Positions 8,658 through 17,512 of a stretch of 64,000 nt of DNA are shown here, in pieces (position 1 is the stretch's first letter; each line of letters begins with the position of its first letter). The stretch is from positions 682,001 to 746,000 of the forward strand of contig NZ_OX296583.1 in the NCBI RefSeq assembly GCF_946463545.1, read 5' to 3'. The stretch comes from Methanothermococcus thermolithotrophicus DSM 2095 (GTDB lineage Archaea; AGJL01; Methanococci; Methanococcales; Methanococcaceae). The translations under genes and the position numbers were made by a program. Below the pieces are notes generated by a model, which had not been told where the DNA came from, did no database searches, and worked only from the letters and a program-made list of their open reading frames with translations.

Positions 8658-9842
8658 TTATTTTTTCATGTCTTGAGCTCCGCTCGAGGATAATGAATTA
8701 TTATTTTTTTTGTATCGTGAAGTTACATATTTCTCCTCAATTACTAACAAGGCAGGTAATAGTGCTATGACGACACACATACAGAAGAAAATACCTATTG
8801 CACAAACTCTTCCTAAGTTTGCCATCAGTGGTAGTGGGGCCATTGTAAGTGCTAAAAACCCAATAATTGTTGTTGTAGTTGTAGTAAATATTGCAGTTCC
8901 GGTGCTTACAACGGCGGTTTCTAGTGACTCCTTCATAGGTCTTTTATTTTTAGTCCTTTCTTCCTCATACCTGTGCATTAGATGTATTCCATAATCAATA
9001 CCCATACCAAGTAACAAAGAACCCATACCTGCAGTTGCCATATCCAATGGGATACCGAGTAGTCCCATCGCCCCGCCAGTCCAAACTACTGCAATTAACA
9101 CAGGAATTAATGGCATAGCTGCAGAAAGTGGCTTTCTAAAGTAAAGGTATAGTACGATTAAAATTCCGGCTAAACCCAGTAATGTTGTAAAAGATTGGCT
9201 CTTTTTCATTAATTTATCTGTTAAAAGGTTCATCGCAGGCGTTCCGGTATATACAACCTCTACACCAGGAGGAACCGGAGCATCATCCACAGTCTCATAA
9301 ACATCGGCCATAACTCTCCTTAACTTACTTTTATCTCCCCCCACATCGGTATCAGCATTTACTATCACCATGGAGTAATCAGCATTATAAATTCTATTTT
9401 TTTTATCATCGGGAAGTGAATTGTAAATTTCTTTTACTGTATCCAAATCATTCGGGATATTCCCATCATTTCTTTGGATTATTTCATCTGCAGGTGAACT
9501 TACCTTAGTAATGCCGTTGACATCTTTTAAATCGTCTTCAATAAACTTTATCAATTTAAGAACCCTTGGATCTCTTATGTCGTTTACCTTATCGGGGCTG
9601 TCAGAAGGTTTTAATTTTATAGCTATTGCAACAACGTCAGTTCCTCCAAAATTATCCCTAACCTCGTATAATGTCTTTATTACAGGATCATCCTGAGGAA
9701 GCATCTTTTCAAATGCAGTTTGAGATTTTATATTTGTTGAAGAAATTCCCGCAAAGATCGTAATAATAAGAATAATCAAAACCATTAAAATGGGATTTTC
9801 TTCTGAAAAACTGGCTGTTTTTTTTAAAATCTTTTCAATCAT
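8658..9842 (-). CDS. RND-superfamily (MMPL-type) exporter, half-size
   Basis: 394 residues. One transmembrane helix near residue 20 is followed by a porter domain of about 180 residues, then a five-helix bundle including GMGIDYGIHLMHRYEEE, the MMPL motif 4 with the proton-relay Asp. It is half the size of bacterial RND pumps and so probably works as a dimer or trimer. The order regulator, exporter, surface protein matches a conserved Methanococcales set resembling MJ1563-MJ1562-MJ1561 (recalled, not searched). ATG 9842 follows GGTGAT. Its substrate is unknown; a lipid or hydrophobic compound is typical of the family. Confidence 0.85.
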   Translation of the reverse strand: MIEKILKKTASFSEENPILMVLIILIITIFAGISSTNIKSQTAFEKMLPQDDPVIKTLYEVRDNFGGTDVVAIAIKLKPSDSPDKVNDIRDPRVLKLIKFIEDDLKDVNGITKVSSPADEIIQRNDGNIPNDLDTVKEIYNSLPDDKKNRIYNADYSMVIVNADTDVGGDKSKLRRVMADVYETVDDAPVPPGVEVVYTGTPAMNLLTDKLMKKSQSFTTLLGLAGILIVLYLYFRKPLSAAMPLIPVLIAVVWTGGAMGLLGIPLDMATAGMGSLLLGMGIDYGIHLMHRYEEERTKNKRPMKESLETAVVSTGTAIFTTTTTTIIGFLALTMAPLPLMANLGRVCAIGIFFCMCVVIALLPALLVIEEKYVTSRYKKNNNSLSSSGAQDMKK

Positions 9843-9922
9843 TTAATCACCATAACCTACCAAGTGCTGTCTTGAAAACCATTATTGATTTCCAATCTAC
9901 CTTGCTGGATTAATCAAGTAAC

Positions 9923-10381
9923 CTAGTAGCTTAATTCATCAAGAATTTGTAAAACCTTCTCAGAAGCTTTTTTCATCCTCTCAATCCCCTTTATCTTCTG
10001 TTTTATGAATTCTTTCTCTTTCCCTTCTGATTTTTGTTCTATTTCTTTTAATTTCTCATAAGTCTGAGCTACGAGCGCATGTCTCTTTTCTACTATATTC
10101 TTAAATGGGAAAAATCTATCTACAGTCTCGTAGTAATTTTTTCTATCTCCTTTAATCCAGACTTTTCTAATTAAACCCAATTCCTCAAGTTTTCTTAGGG
10201 CCATGCTCACGTTACCCTTACTTATTCCCAACTCCTCCATAATGTCGGCTATACAGAGAGGTTTTTCTGAAAGGTAAATCACCGCATGAACTTCGCCTAC
10301 TGATTTACTGTGACCATGAATTCTAGCCAGTTCTGAAAATAACTCTACAATAATTTTTTTAACATCTTCGATATCTCCCAT
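9923..10381 (-). CDS. GbsR/MarR-family winged-helix transcriptional regulator
   Basis: 152 residues. The winged helix covers residues 20-100 ([40 protein letters not shown], wing KGDRKNYYE), followed by a long C-terminal dimerisation helix ([20 protein letters not shown]). The sequence closely resembles MJ1563, whose structure is known. It probably represses the exporter operon that follows and its own promoter, where a large palindrome lies at 10425-10455. ATG 10381 has GGTGGT upstream; the longer frame would start inside the leader. Confidence 0.88.
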   Translation of the reverse strand: MGDIEDVKKIIVELFSELARIHGHSKSVGEVHAVIYLSEKPLCIADIMEELGISKGNVSMALRKLEELGLIRKVWIKGDRKNYYETVDRFFPFKNIVEKRHALVAQTYEKLKEIEQKSEGKEKEFIKQKIKGIERMKKASEKVLQILDELSY

Positions 10382-10424
10382 AATAATACCACCGAACGAA
10401 ACTCCAGTTTTCATTCAACATCTA

Positions 10425-10455
10425 TTGTTCAAAAATTTTTGAATATATTGAACAA
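10425..10455. promoter_or_regulatory. Nested palindrome, candidate GbsR operator
   Basis: TTGTTCAA (10425-10432) and TTGAACAA (10448-10455) form an outer inverted repeat, and TTCAAAAATTTTTGAA (10428-10443) is a perfect 16-bp palindrome within it. A further TTCAACA half-site is at 10414-10420. It lies 44 bp upstream of the regulator start, over the likely promoter. Confidence 0.55.
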
Positions 10456-10581
10456 ATATAAAATTAAAATAACATATAAACTTTACGGCTGTCACTTGTA
10501 GATATTACAAAGACAGAAACATGCACCAATAAAAACCATAAATTACAATGTATAATATGATAATATATACTATGGGAAATT

Positions 10582-10764
10582 ATGTTAGAAATAACATTTG
10601 AAATAGTAGTACCAATTGTTTTGGGAATTATTGTAGGATATATTTTAGGGATTAACTATGACAATAATATTTTTATCGTAATCGGATTTTTTATCGGAAT
10701 TTTAGTAAGTTTTTTAAGAATTGTAAAATTCATTAAAAATTATAATAAAAAAGGAAGGAAATAA
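10582..10764 (+). CDS. Small two-helix membrane protein, AtpZ/AtpI-like pattern
   Basis: 60 residues. Two hydrophobic helices carry spaced glycines (GIIVGYILG and GFFIGILVSFLRIVKFI), with a basic tail NYNKKGRK. The glycine spacing resembles the small AtpZ/AtpI proteins, but the resemblance is short and no ATP synthase gene is nearby. It is followed by cbf5 with a 43-bp gap on the same strand, so they may be cotranscribed. Confidence 0.55.
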   Translation: MLEITFEIVVPIVLGIIVGYILGINYDNNIFIVIGFFIGILVSFLRIVKFIKNYNKKGRK

Positions 10765-10807
10765 AAGTAAAAAATAGAAATTGACGATGTGATAATTAGG
10801 TGATACA

Positions 10808-11782
10808 TTGGAACTTTTAATTAAGGAAGAATCTGATACCAACCCAGAATATGGAACAAACCCTTATGATAGAGATATGAATGAGCTCTTAAAAAATGGG
10901 CTTGTATTAATAGACAAACCATCTGGTCCAACATCTCACGAGGTATCTTCGTGGGTTAAAAATATTTTAAATATAGATAAGGCAGGGCATGGAGGAACCC
11001 TTGACCCAAAGGTAACTGGAGTTTTACCTATTGGACTTGAAAACACCACAAAATGCATTCCAATCTGGCACATGCTCCCAAAAGAATACGTATGTCTAAT
11101 GCACCTCCACAGGGAGACTGACGAGGATAACTTAAAAAAAGTTTTTAAAGAATTTACTGGAAGAATACTACAAAGACCCCCATTAAAAGCAGCTGTAAAA
11201 AGAAGTTTGAGAATAAGGAAAATATACAACATGGATATTTTGGAAATCGATGGAAAAGATATATTATTCAAAGTTAGATGCCAATCTGGAACATACATAA
11301 GGAAGCTTGTAGATGACATTGGCGAAGCTCTTGGAACCTCTGCCCATATGCAGGAGTTAAGAAGAAGCAAAAGCGGGCCTTTTGAAGAATCTGAGACCAT
11401 TTATTTGCAGGATTTAAAGGATGCATACCATTTTTGGAAAGAAGATAATGACGAAGAAGAGCTCAGAAAAATAATAAAGCCCATGGAGTACGGACTACGG
11501 CACTTAAAAAAGATAGTGATCAAAGACAGTGCCGTAGATGCAGTATGTCATGGCGCAGATGTTTATGTTAAAGGTATTTCAAAACTAAGTAAAGGAATAG
11601 GTACTCAAGAAGTGGTATTGATAGAAACACTAAAAGGAGAAGCTGTTGCAATAGGTAAAGCCATCACTAACACGAAAGAAATTTTAAAGGCCGAGGATGG
11701 TGTAGCTGTAGATGTTGAAAGGGTATTGATGGAACCTGGAACCTATCCTAGAATGTGGAAGAAAAATAAAAATAAAAAATAA
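10808..11782 (+). CDS. cbf5: H/ACA RNP pseudouridine synthase Cbf5 (TruB family)
   Basis: 324 residues. It is the catalytic subunit of archaeal H/ACA ribonucleoproteins, which convert uridine to pseudouridine in rRNA, and it can act alone on tRNA U55. The catalytic motif GHGGTLDPKVTGVLP contains the essential Asp; a further TruB motif is CQSGTYIRKLVDDIG. A C-terminal PUA domain ends in VLMEPGTYPRMWK. The start is TTG 10808, five bases after GGTGA. Its partner Nop10 is encoded at 30994-31140. Confidence 0.96.
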   Translation: MELLIKEESDTNPEYGTNPYDRDMNELLKNGLVLIDKPSGPTSHEVSSWVKNILNIDKAGHGGTLDPKVTGVLPIGLENTTKCIPIWHMLPKEYVCLMHLHRETDEDNLKKVFKEFTGRILQRPPLKAAVKRSLRIRKIYNMDILEIDGKDILFKVRCQSGTYIRKLVDDIGEALGTSAHMQELRRSKSGPFEESETIYLQDLKDAYHFWKEDNDEEELRKIIKPMEYGLRHLKKIVIKDSAVDAVCHGADVYVKGISKLSKGIGTQEVVLIETLKGEAVAIGKAITNTKEILKAEDGVAVDVERVLMEPGTYPRMWKKNKNKK

Positions 11783-12013
11783 ATAAAAGAATCTTTAAAA
11801 TATAAAAAGTCAATTTGGCAATAAACGATATTGTTTAAATTTTTAAATTATCACGACAACATTACGATCATTAATATTGTCAATATATAAATTTTAAATT
11901 CCTACTAACATAATGTATTATAATTAGCCAAACAGGCCATATAAAACTCTAAAATTCGAAACAACATAACAACATAGAGGCATAATATTATCAATGAATT
12001 ATAAGGTGATTCC
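11783..12013. promoter_or_regulatory. Intergenic region with imperfect 27-bp palindrome before a ferredoxin gene
   Basis: No gene is visible. GACAACATTACGATC at 11855 is mirrored by a strand reading GACAATATTAATGATC that ends at 11881, an imperfect dyad centred on GATC. It directly adjoins a TATA-like AATATATAAA. The position suits a repressor or activator site for the ferredoxin gene at 12014. Confidence 0.4.
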
Positions 12014-12214
12014 ATGAAGATAACAATAGATGAAAACTACTGTAAAGGTTGCGACATATGTATAGTTGTATGCCCCAGAGACGTTTATGTAAAATCTGAT
12101 AAATTAAATAAAAAGGGAATATATCCCCCAAATCCTGTAAACGTAGATAAATGTACAAAATGTCAACTATGCATCCTCCAGTGCCCAGATCAAGCTATAA
12201 CCCTTGAAGAATAA
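12014..12214 (+). CDS. 2[4Fe-4S] ferredoxin
   Basis: 66 residues with two cluster motifs, CKGCDICIVVCP and CTKCQLCILQCP, each supplying Cys for one [4Fe-4S] centre. It is similar in size and motif spacing to delta subunits of 2-oxoacid:ferredoxin oxidoreductases (KorD), but no other subunit is adjacent; korA is 47 kb away in this window. It could equally be a free electron carrier. ATG 12014 follows GGTGATTCC. The next gene starts 32 bp later on the same strand. Confidence 0.85.
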   Translation: MKITIDENYCKGCDICIVVCPRDVYVKSDKLNKKGIYPPNPVNVDKCTKCQLCILQCPDQAITLEE

Positions 12215-12246
12215 GAAGATAAAAATTTTTAATTAAGTGTGATTTC

Positions 12247-13032
12247 ATGCTGCTGTGTATTGCCACAAAGCTTAGCCAGATAAATAAAAACGATAAATTA
12301 AATGAATATAAAGATTCTCGAACCCACCTCCAGAGGTTAATTGAGTTAAATAAAAAAGTATCCAAACATTTTGACTACCATGTTATTGATGCTGAGGAAC
12401 ATCCATTGACCGATGAAGAAACTTTAGAAAATTTAAAAAAAGCTGTTTTGACTATTCAAAGCAGACGAAAAGATGCTTTTGATTTACTGGATCTTTACAG
12501 TTCCTACGACATTGAAATATGTGTAGTCCTTGGAAATAAAGCATATTTGTCTGGGGAGGAATTAAAATTCAAAAGATCCAGAATTTTGGATGTTTTGAAT
12601 AGGGCATTGGAGTTAAAGAACGATATATGGGTTGGGACTGAAGGTGTAGAAGATATTGTAAAAAATATAATAATAGAAAACGATTTAATATACTATTATG
12701 TGTACGGCTGTGATACTCCAGATTCGAGCTCGGAAATTAAACAAATTGCCACATACATCCCTTTTGCCAATAATGTGGATACAGAAATCCTAAAATCCAT
12801 GGAAGGTTATTTAAGCAGAAGGTTTGGTAGAACCAGTTCATCTCATCCAACCCAGAGCTCTGAATCCTTTCAAAATTATTATATGGAAAACTGGAAAAAT
12901 TATATATTGTCATTAAATGATATGGATGAAGATATTATAAAAGAGATAAAAAACAAAAATAAAATCATTGTTGGATATCCCATAAATTTAGATTTCGATG
13001 AGATTATTGGTTTTAAAAGAATTTTTATTTGA
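12247..13032 (+). CDS. Conserved hypothetical protein next to ferredoxin
   Basis: 261 residues, not recognised. It is soluble, with Lys/Glu-rich helices; a segment VLGNKAYLSGEELKFKRSRI precedes a hydrophobic strand region and a Ser-rich linker (RTSSSHPTQSSESF) near residue 200. No catalytic motif is evident. The start follows GTGTGATTTC. Its position directly after a ferredoxin suggests cotranscription and possibly a redox role, but that is inference only. Confidence 0.6.
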   Translation: MLLCIATKLSQINKNDKLNEYKDSRTHLQRLIELNKKVSKHFDYHVIDAEEHPLTDEETLENLKKAVLTIQSRRKDAFDLLDLYSSYDIEICVVLGNKAYLSGEELKFKRSRILDVLNRALELKNDIWVGTEGVEDIVKNIIIENDLIYYYVYGCDTPDSSSEIKQIATYIPFANNVDTEILKSMEGYLSRRFGRTSSSHPTQSSESFQNYYMENWKNYILSLNDMDEDIIKEIKNKNKIIVGYPINLDFDEIIGFKRIFI

Positions 13033-13061
13033 TTTAATTATATTAAAAATATAATTATTGT

Positions 13062-13637
13062 TTAATTCTTATTTTTGTCTGAATTTAATGCGTTCATAAA
13101 CCTGTGTTTTATCACAACAGGATTTATATCGATATTTTTAACTTTTTCATTGTATGCCGTAGCCTTTGCAACAATGACTTTTGTACCATCCTCTCTTAAA
13201 GATTTTTTTATGGCCTCCCTTAATTCATCTTCACTTCTCACTTCTACGGCATCGAGCTCACATCCTTCAGCTATTTTAGAGATAATTACTTTGTTTGTAT
13301 GGGTAGGTTGGTTACCAGTTGAGCCATAGGCAGAGTTATCCACAATTAACAAAACCAGATTCTTAGGTTTAACATGCCCTATTGTAGATAGTGAGCCCAT
13401 ATTCATTAAAACTGAGCCATCTCCATCGATTACAACTACCTTCTGTTCTGTTGAAGTAGCCAATCCCAAACCTATTGAAGAAGCCAAACCCATTGAACCG
13501 AGCATGTAAAAATTCTTTTCTCTATCTTTTACATGGTAGAGTTCCTTACTTGGAATACCTATGTTGCTGATTACGAGCTCATCGTCAATGTATTCCATCA
13601 ATATTCTTATTATATCTATTCTTCTAAGTTCTCCCAT
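13062..13637 (-). CDS. comE: Sulfopyruvate decarboxylase, beta subunit
   Basis: 191 residues. It decarboxylates sulfopyruvate to sulfoacetaldehyde in coenzyme M synthesis, with thiamine diphosphate bound at the interface to the alpha subunit. The TPP motif GDGSVLMN followed by DNSAYG is clear, and the length fits the separate beta subunit of methanococci. No comD is adjacent, unlike the comD-comE pairing known from Methanocaldococcus. ATG 13637 is preferred because GGGGAATGA precedes it; ATG 13652 lacks a site and overlaps the upstream gene. Confidence 0.88.
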   Translation of the reverse strand: MGELRRIDIIRILMEYIDDELVISNIGIPSKELYHVKDREKNFYMLGSMGLASSIGLGLATSTEQKVVVIDGDGSVLMNMGSLSTIGHVKPKNLVLLIVDNSAYGSTGNQPTHTNKVIISKIAEGCELDAVEVRSEDELREAIKKSLREDGTKVIVAKATAYNEKVKNIDINPVVIKHRFMNALNSDKNKN

Positions 13638-13641
13638 TGTT

Positions 13642-14319
13642 TCATTCCCCATATTTTTGAATGATTTCCTTTAGATTTAAAGTACCGTTATGAATTGATG
13701 TTCCTATTAAAACACCCTTAACTCCCAAATCACCTGCAGTTTTTAGGTCGTTTTCGTTTTTAATACCTCCTCCAATATAAACCGGGTTGTTGGTTTTGTC
13801 CATGATTTTTTTTATCAATTCCTGATTAATACCTCTTTGAGTACCTACGGAGGATATATCCAAAATTATCAAAGGAATTTTATCATTGGTATTGTTGACT
13901 TCATTTAAAATATGATCCAGATCATAGTTTAAAAGCTTCCCATCTTTAAAATCCAAACTAAGTATGATGTCTTTTTCTGTTAATAAACTCAAATCCTTTA
14001 AGGTTTCTGTTCCAATAATTGCCTTATCGCAAATTTTTAAAACTTTTTGTAAATCATCTCTATTCTTTACTCCTGCATCCACAATTTTGTTAATATCTAT
14101 TTTTTTGATTGTCTCAAAATTATCTCCCTTTCCCATTATAGCGTCTAAGTCAGCAATATATACGGTTTTTACTCCGTTTTCTTTATATTTTTCTACTATC
14201 TCCACAGGGTTGGAAGAGTTACATAAAATAGATTTTAATGGTTTATACTCTTGTCTATTTCCGCTTTTACCATGAACTGCAATTTTATCCATTAAATCTA
14301 AAACCGGTATAATTTCCAT
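13642..14319 (-). CDS. HisA/HisF-related TIM-barrel protein (hisAF_rel family)
   Basis: 225 residues. The barrel starts EIIPVLDLMD as in HisA, has YIADLDAIMG on strand 3, SLDFKDG in mid-barrel, and the phosphate-binding pair YIGGGIKNENDL and GVLIGTSIHNG. The catalytic Asp pattern differs from true HisA, and an authentic hisF is present at 45334. It belongs to the HisA/HisF relative family of methanogens (TIGR00734 type) whose reaction I cannot state. It lies 4 bp upstream of comE, so translation may be coupled. Confidence 0.78.
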   Translation of the reverse strand: MEIIPVLDLMDKIAVHGKSGNRQEYKPLKSILCNSSNPVEIVEKYKENGVKTVYIADLDAIMGKGDNFETIKKIDINKIVDAGVKNRDDLQKVLKICDKAIIGTETLKDLSLLTEKDIILSLDFKDGKLLNYDLDHILNEVNNTNDKIPLIILDISSVGTQRGINQELIKKIMDKTNNPVYIGGGIKNENDLKTAGDLGVKGVLIGTSIHNGTLNLKEIIQKYGE

Positions 14320-14329
14320 GAATATCACT

Positions 14330-14574
14330 GCATTATTTAATATTTGTTATTTAAATTAGATATAAGGATTAATTAGGATAATATATTATTAAATTAAAAT
14401 TAAATAAAATCACTTCGTGATTTTGTAGCTCTTCGCTCACTTCGTTCGCTCCGATAAACATAGAAAAACAATAGCATATAGAGTCGTTTAACATTAATGA
14501 CAATTAACAGCTACAAAATAGATGTACGTGTTATTGTTATTTATTAGTTATTATTTATGTAAAAAGAGATTTGT
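14330..14574. other. Intergenic region with TTCG-loop hairpin
   Basis: No gene is visible. AAAATCAC-TTC-GTGATTTT (14406-14424) is a perfect 8-bp hairpin, followed by a CGCTCACTTCGTTCGCTC run (about 14433-14450) that can fold on itself. The rest is AT-rich. It separates the fwuB 3' end from the hisAF-type gene promoter. Confidence 0.45.
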
Positions 14575-14605
14575 TTGAAGGGTCCCTAAAAGGGTTCCCC
14601 TTCAA
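14575..14605 (-). promoter_or_regulatory. SECIS element of fwuB
   Basis: On the minus strand TTGAAGGG pairs with CCCTTCAA (lower stem), and an internal loop has GAA opposite A. The upper stem CCCT/AGGG is closed by TTT. This is the archaeal selenocysteine insertion pattern, in the 3' untranslated region 73 nt after the fwuB stop codon. Confidence 0.85.
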
Positions 14606-14677
14606 TACACGGGCGTATATGTTTGGATGTAGGATACCTAATATTTTATTTTTTTATTTTAATAGTATTTAGATTAA

Positions 14678-15988
14678 TTACATCATTTCGTCTACTTTCT
14701 TAATAAGCATCTTAAGTATTTCTGTGTCAGTTAGAAGTCCTTCAGGAGGATCAACGACTTTTTTAAGAGCGATTGGAACTCCGTCCATTCTATAAGCAGT
14801 TCCTCCAAGTTCCACTCCAGCAATTGCTGGCGGTATTATTATGTTTGCCAGCTCAGTTGTTGGAGTTTGGTGAGGGTCTATGCATACCAGTGGTATTTTT
14901 GCCATATGTTGTACTGCCTTTTGAGGGAAGTGAGCTCCAGGGTCTGAAGCAATGTTCATCATCATATCTGTTTCTCCTCTCTGGAGAAGGTCGTTTGCAG
15001 CAGTTTCTCCAGGGTTATACCTTGGGTAACCTTTTGAGAAGTCTACAGCGTATGGATAACCGGTTAGCCAAGTACTTACTTGGTTGAAACCGTTAACGTT
15101 GTAGTGACCTCTCATTGGTATAAGACCAAATTTGGTGTAGGCATTTAAGTCTATGATCAACTGAATTGCGTTGTCGATAATTCTGTGCTTTCCTTTGCTC
15201 ATTGTTACTCCCATTGCAAAGTGGAGCTCCCCGAATTGAGCACTTTTACAGACATCCATTGCTTCATAGATGGTTTCTGTTGGAATTCCTGCTACCTGAT
15301 CTACTTCTAACTTGAACCCTTTTAATGCTGCTCTCATCGCGCTGATAAGTTCATAGTCCTTGTGAGGTTCTACCTGTAAGTGTATGTCAGCCAATTTTGC
15401 TGTATCTGTTTTCCTTGGATCTACGACAATCATTGTTCTGTCTTTTCTACCTCTTTCCCTGAAGAACCCTCTAGCAAATACTGAATATCTGCTCATGTGT
15501 CTTGGGTGGGCATGCATTGGGTTTGAACCCCAGAATATAACTGTATCAGCTCTGTTTTTAATTTCTCCAAGGGTACATACTGGGTATCCTACATCCTGTA
15601 CCGCTAATAATGATGGCCCGTGTCAAACACTCGCAGTGTTATCAAGTACTGCTCCTACTTTTTCTCCAAGGATAATACCTTTTTGCTGTGCGTGGCATTC
15701 TGTAGCACTCCATCCATAGATAAGAGGAAGTTTTGCTTCAACAAGCAATCTAGCAGTTTCTTCAACTGCAGTTTCGTAATCAACTTCCTTAAAATCATCT
15801 TTCTTATTTTCTCTCATTAACGGTTTTGTATATCTAACCGCACCTTCAAAATGCATGAACTTTGCATTTCCTATTCTACATGCGTTTCTTGTTCCCACGA
15901 TGTGATTGTGGTCATCGACGAGAACTTCTATATCATCACATAGTGTCCCACAAAAAGGACATACTACGTTTTTAACAACTTTTACCAA
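14678..15988 (-). CDS. fwuB: Selenocysteine-containing formylmethanofuran dehydrogenase subunit B
   Basis: 436 residues including one Sec. This catalytic subunit reduces CO2 (as formate) to formylmethanofuran, the first step of methanogenesis, with a tungsto- or molybdopterin. An N-terminal cluster motif ([12 protein letters not shown], then NACRIG) binds [4Fe-4S]. The in-frame UGA at 15625-15623 (residue 122) lies in TASV-U-HGPS, where homologs have the metal-ligating Cys or Sec. Downstream the frame continues with [14 protein letters not shown] and the molybdopterin-binding folds. TTG 15988 follows GGGGTGAT. It is last in the hdrA-vhu operon and is served by the SECIS at 14575-14605. Confidence 0.95.
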
Positions 15989-16063
15989 ATGAATCACCCC
16001 TTGAGGGTATATGTGTGTATAATATTGTAAGAATTATTTAGTATATTTGTGTTATTCTCTCTG

Positions 16064-17254
16064 TTATTTTAATACCAAAGCTTCTTTTTTAGCCTTGTTA
16101 CATGCGTCAATGCACTTCAAGCACATAACGCAGTATCCCTTTAAAGGCATTTCGTCGTCGTCGCTAAGTTCCAACGTGCTCTGTGGACAGACTTCAACAC
16201 AAGCGCCACATTTATCACATAATGATGGATTGAATTCTATTCTGTCGTATTCTTTCCCATCATGGGTTACTTTTCCCATTTTCAAAGCGCCTGTTGGACA
16301 TGCCACTGTACAGGCCCCACACCTAATACACATTCTAAACTCATTTTTCCTGTCGGTCTTTTTTCTGCTTGGAAGTTCCATCCCTTTTGCATTGACTACT
16401 TTTATTGCTCCTGTTGGACACTTCATAGCACATGGTCCACAGTATTTACACTTTTCTTCGAGCCACACTAGACCTTCCTGTGTTATTGGTTTTGGAGGTT
16501 CGTACTCTACCTCCAAGTTTATTGCATCGACAGGACAGTTAATTTCGCATAGATGACATGCTGGACATGCTGCAGGTAAATCCACTAGAAGCCTATCTGC
16601 ATCATATTTGATCATGCTTCCTGGACAGATTTCAACACATTTTTCACAGCCGATACATACTTCATCATCAACTGTGAATGATTTAATTGTTTTCTGTCTT
16701 TTTTTAGGCATTTTTCCTGCAACGAATATTGCATTCCATGGACATGTCTGTGAACATACTGTACAGTAGATACATTTATCTTTGTCAACTACTGCCTTAC
16801 CTTCTTCAACGGTAATTGCATCAACTGGACATTCATCCACGCAAACTCCACATGCTACACAGTCGTCAGTAACTGCTATTGGTTCTTGTGGGATGGTAAC
16901 TTCTTTTTTAGGTTTTTCGATTTTTCCAGGAATTGAAATTATATCTATAGGACAAATTTCAACACATTTTTCACATAGGACACAGTGGCCCTTTGAATAT
17001 GGGAATCTATCATCTACTTTTTTAATTCCAACTGGACATGCTTTTGCACATGCTCCACATTTTACACATTTTGTTCCATTAAATATTATCTTGCCGTCCT
17101 TCTCAACCAATGCTCCTGTAGGACATGCTCCTGCACATGAGAAACATAATATACAGGTCTTGAATGGAGCGATTTCTATTGCCTCTGTAGGACATGCCTT
17201 AGCACAGGCATTACATACAAGGCATACATCCTCTTGTATTGATATTCCTGCCAA
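16064..17254 (-). CDS. vhuB: Polyferredoxin of the F420-non-reducing hydrogenase
   Basis: 396 residues and twelve CxxCxxCxxxC-type cluster motifs, i.e. six tandem 2[4Fe-4S] ferredoxin units. The first is [12 protein letters not shown]; the last, [12 protein letters not shown], has Asn after the final Cys instead of Pro. It carries electrons between the Vhu hydrogenase/Hdr complex and the formylmethanofuran dehydrogenase. It sits between vhuU and fwuB, which fits that link. The start TTG 17254 lies six bases after GGGGGT. Confidence 0.93.
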   Translation of the reverse strand: MAGISIQEDVCLVCNACAKACPTEAIEIAPFKTCILCFSCAGACPTGALVEKDGKIIFNGTKCVKCGACAKACPVGIKKVDDRFPYSKGHCVLCEKCVEICPIDIISIPGKIEKPKKEVTIPQEPIAVTDDCVACGVCVDECPVDAITVEEGKAVVDKDKCIYCTVCSQTCPWNAIFVAGKMPKKRQKTIKSFTVDDEVCIGCEKCVEICPGSMIKYDADRLLVDLPAACPACHLCEINCPVDAINLEVEYEPPKPITQEGLVWLEEKCKYCGPCAMKCPTGAIKVVNAKGMELPSRKKTDRKNEFRMCIRCGACTVACPTGALKMGKVTHDGKEYDRIEFNPSLCDKCGACVEVCPQSTLELSDDDEMPLKGYCVMCLKCIDACNKAKKEALVLK

Positions 17255-17320
17255 GTGATAACCCCCATGAAGTTTTTATGGAGTATAATCTTTTTCCTTC
17301 TGCGTAGAAGGATTTTTTCC

Positions 17321-17350
17321 TTTAACCTCCCATTTCTGGGTTCGGTTAAA
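17321..17350 (-). promoter_or_regulatory. SECIS element of vhuU
   Basis: TTTAACC and GGTTAAA form a perfect lower stem, GAA is opposite A in the internal loop, CCCA/TGGG form the upper stem, and GAAA is the apical loop. It begins 2 nt after the vhuU stop codon and is a textbook archaeal SECIS. Confidence 0.93.
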
Positions 17351-17352
17351 GA

Positions 17353-17487
17353 TTATTCTTCTTTAACTACTTCAAGGATGACATTTCCTTTTTCATCCTT
17401 GACGATCATGTGAGCTGCACATGAGTATCATGGGTCATAAGCCCTTAAAACCATCTCAATTAAGTTCAATTTTTTCTCATCAACCAT
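17353..17487 (-). CDS. vhuU: F420-non-reducing hydrogenase selenopeptide subunit
   Basis: A 44-residue selenopeptide: RAYDP-U-YSCAAHMIV with the UGA at 17430-17428 (residue 20). DPUxxC is the C-terminal nickel-binding motif of [NiFe] hydrogenases, encoded here as a separate peptide instead of at the end of VhuA. Sec and the later Cys ligate nickel. ATG 17487 follows GGTGG. It lies between vhuA (25 bp upstream) and vhuB, and its SECIS follows immediately. Confidence 0.95.
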
Positions 17488-17512
17488 ATTACCACCTTAT
17501 ATTAGGGGTTTA

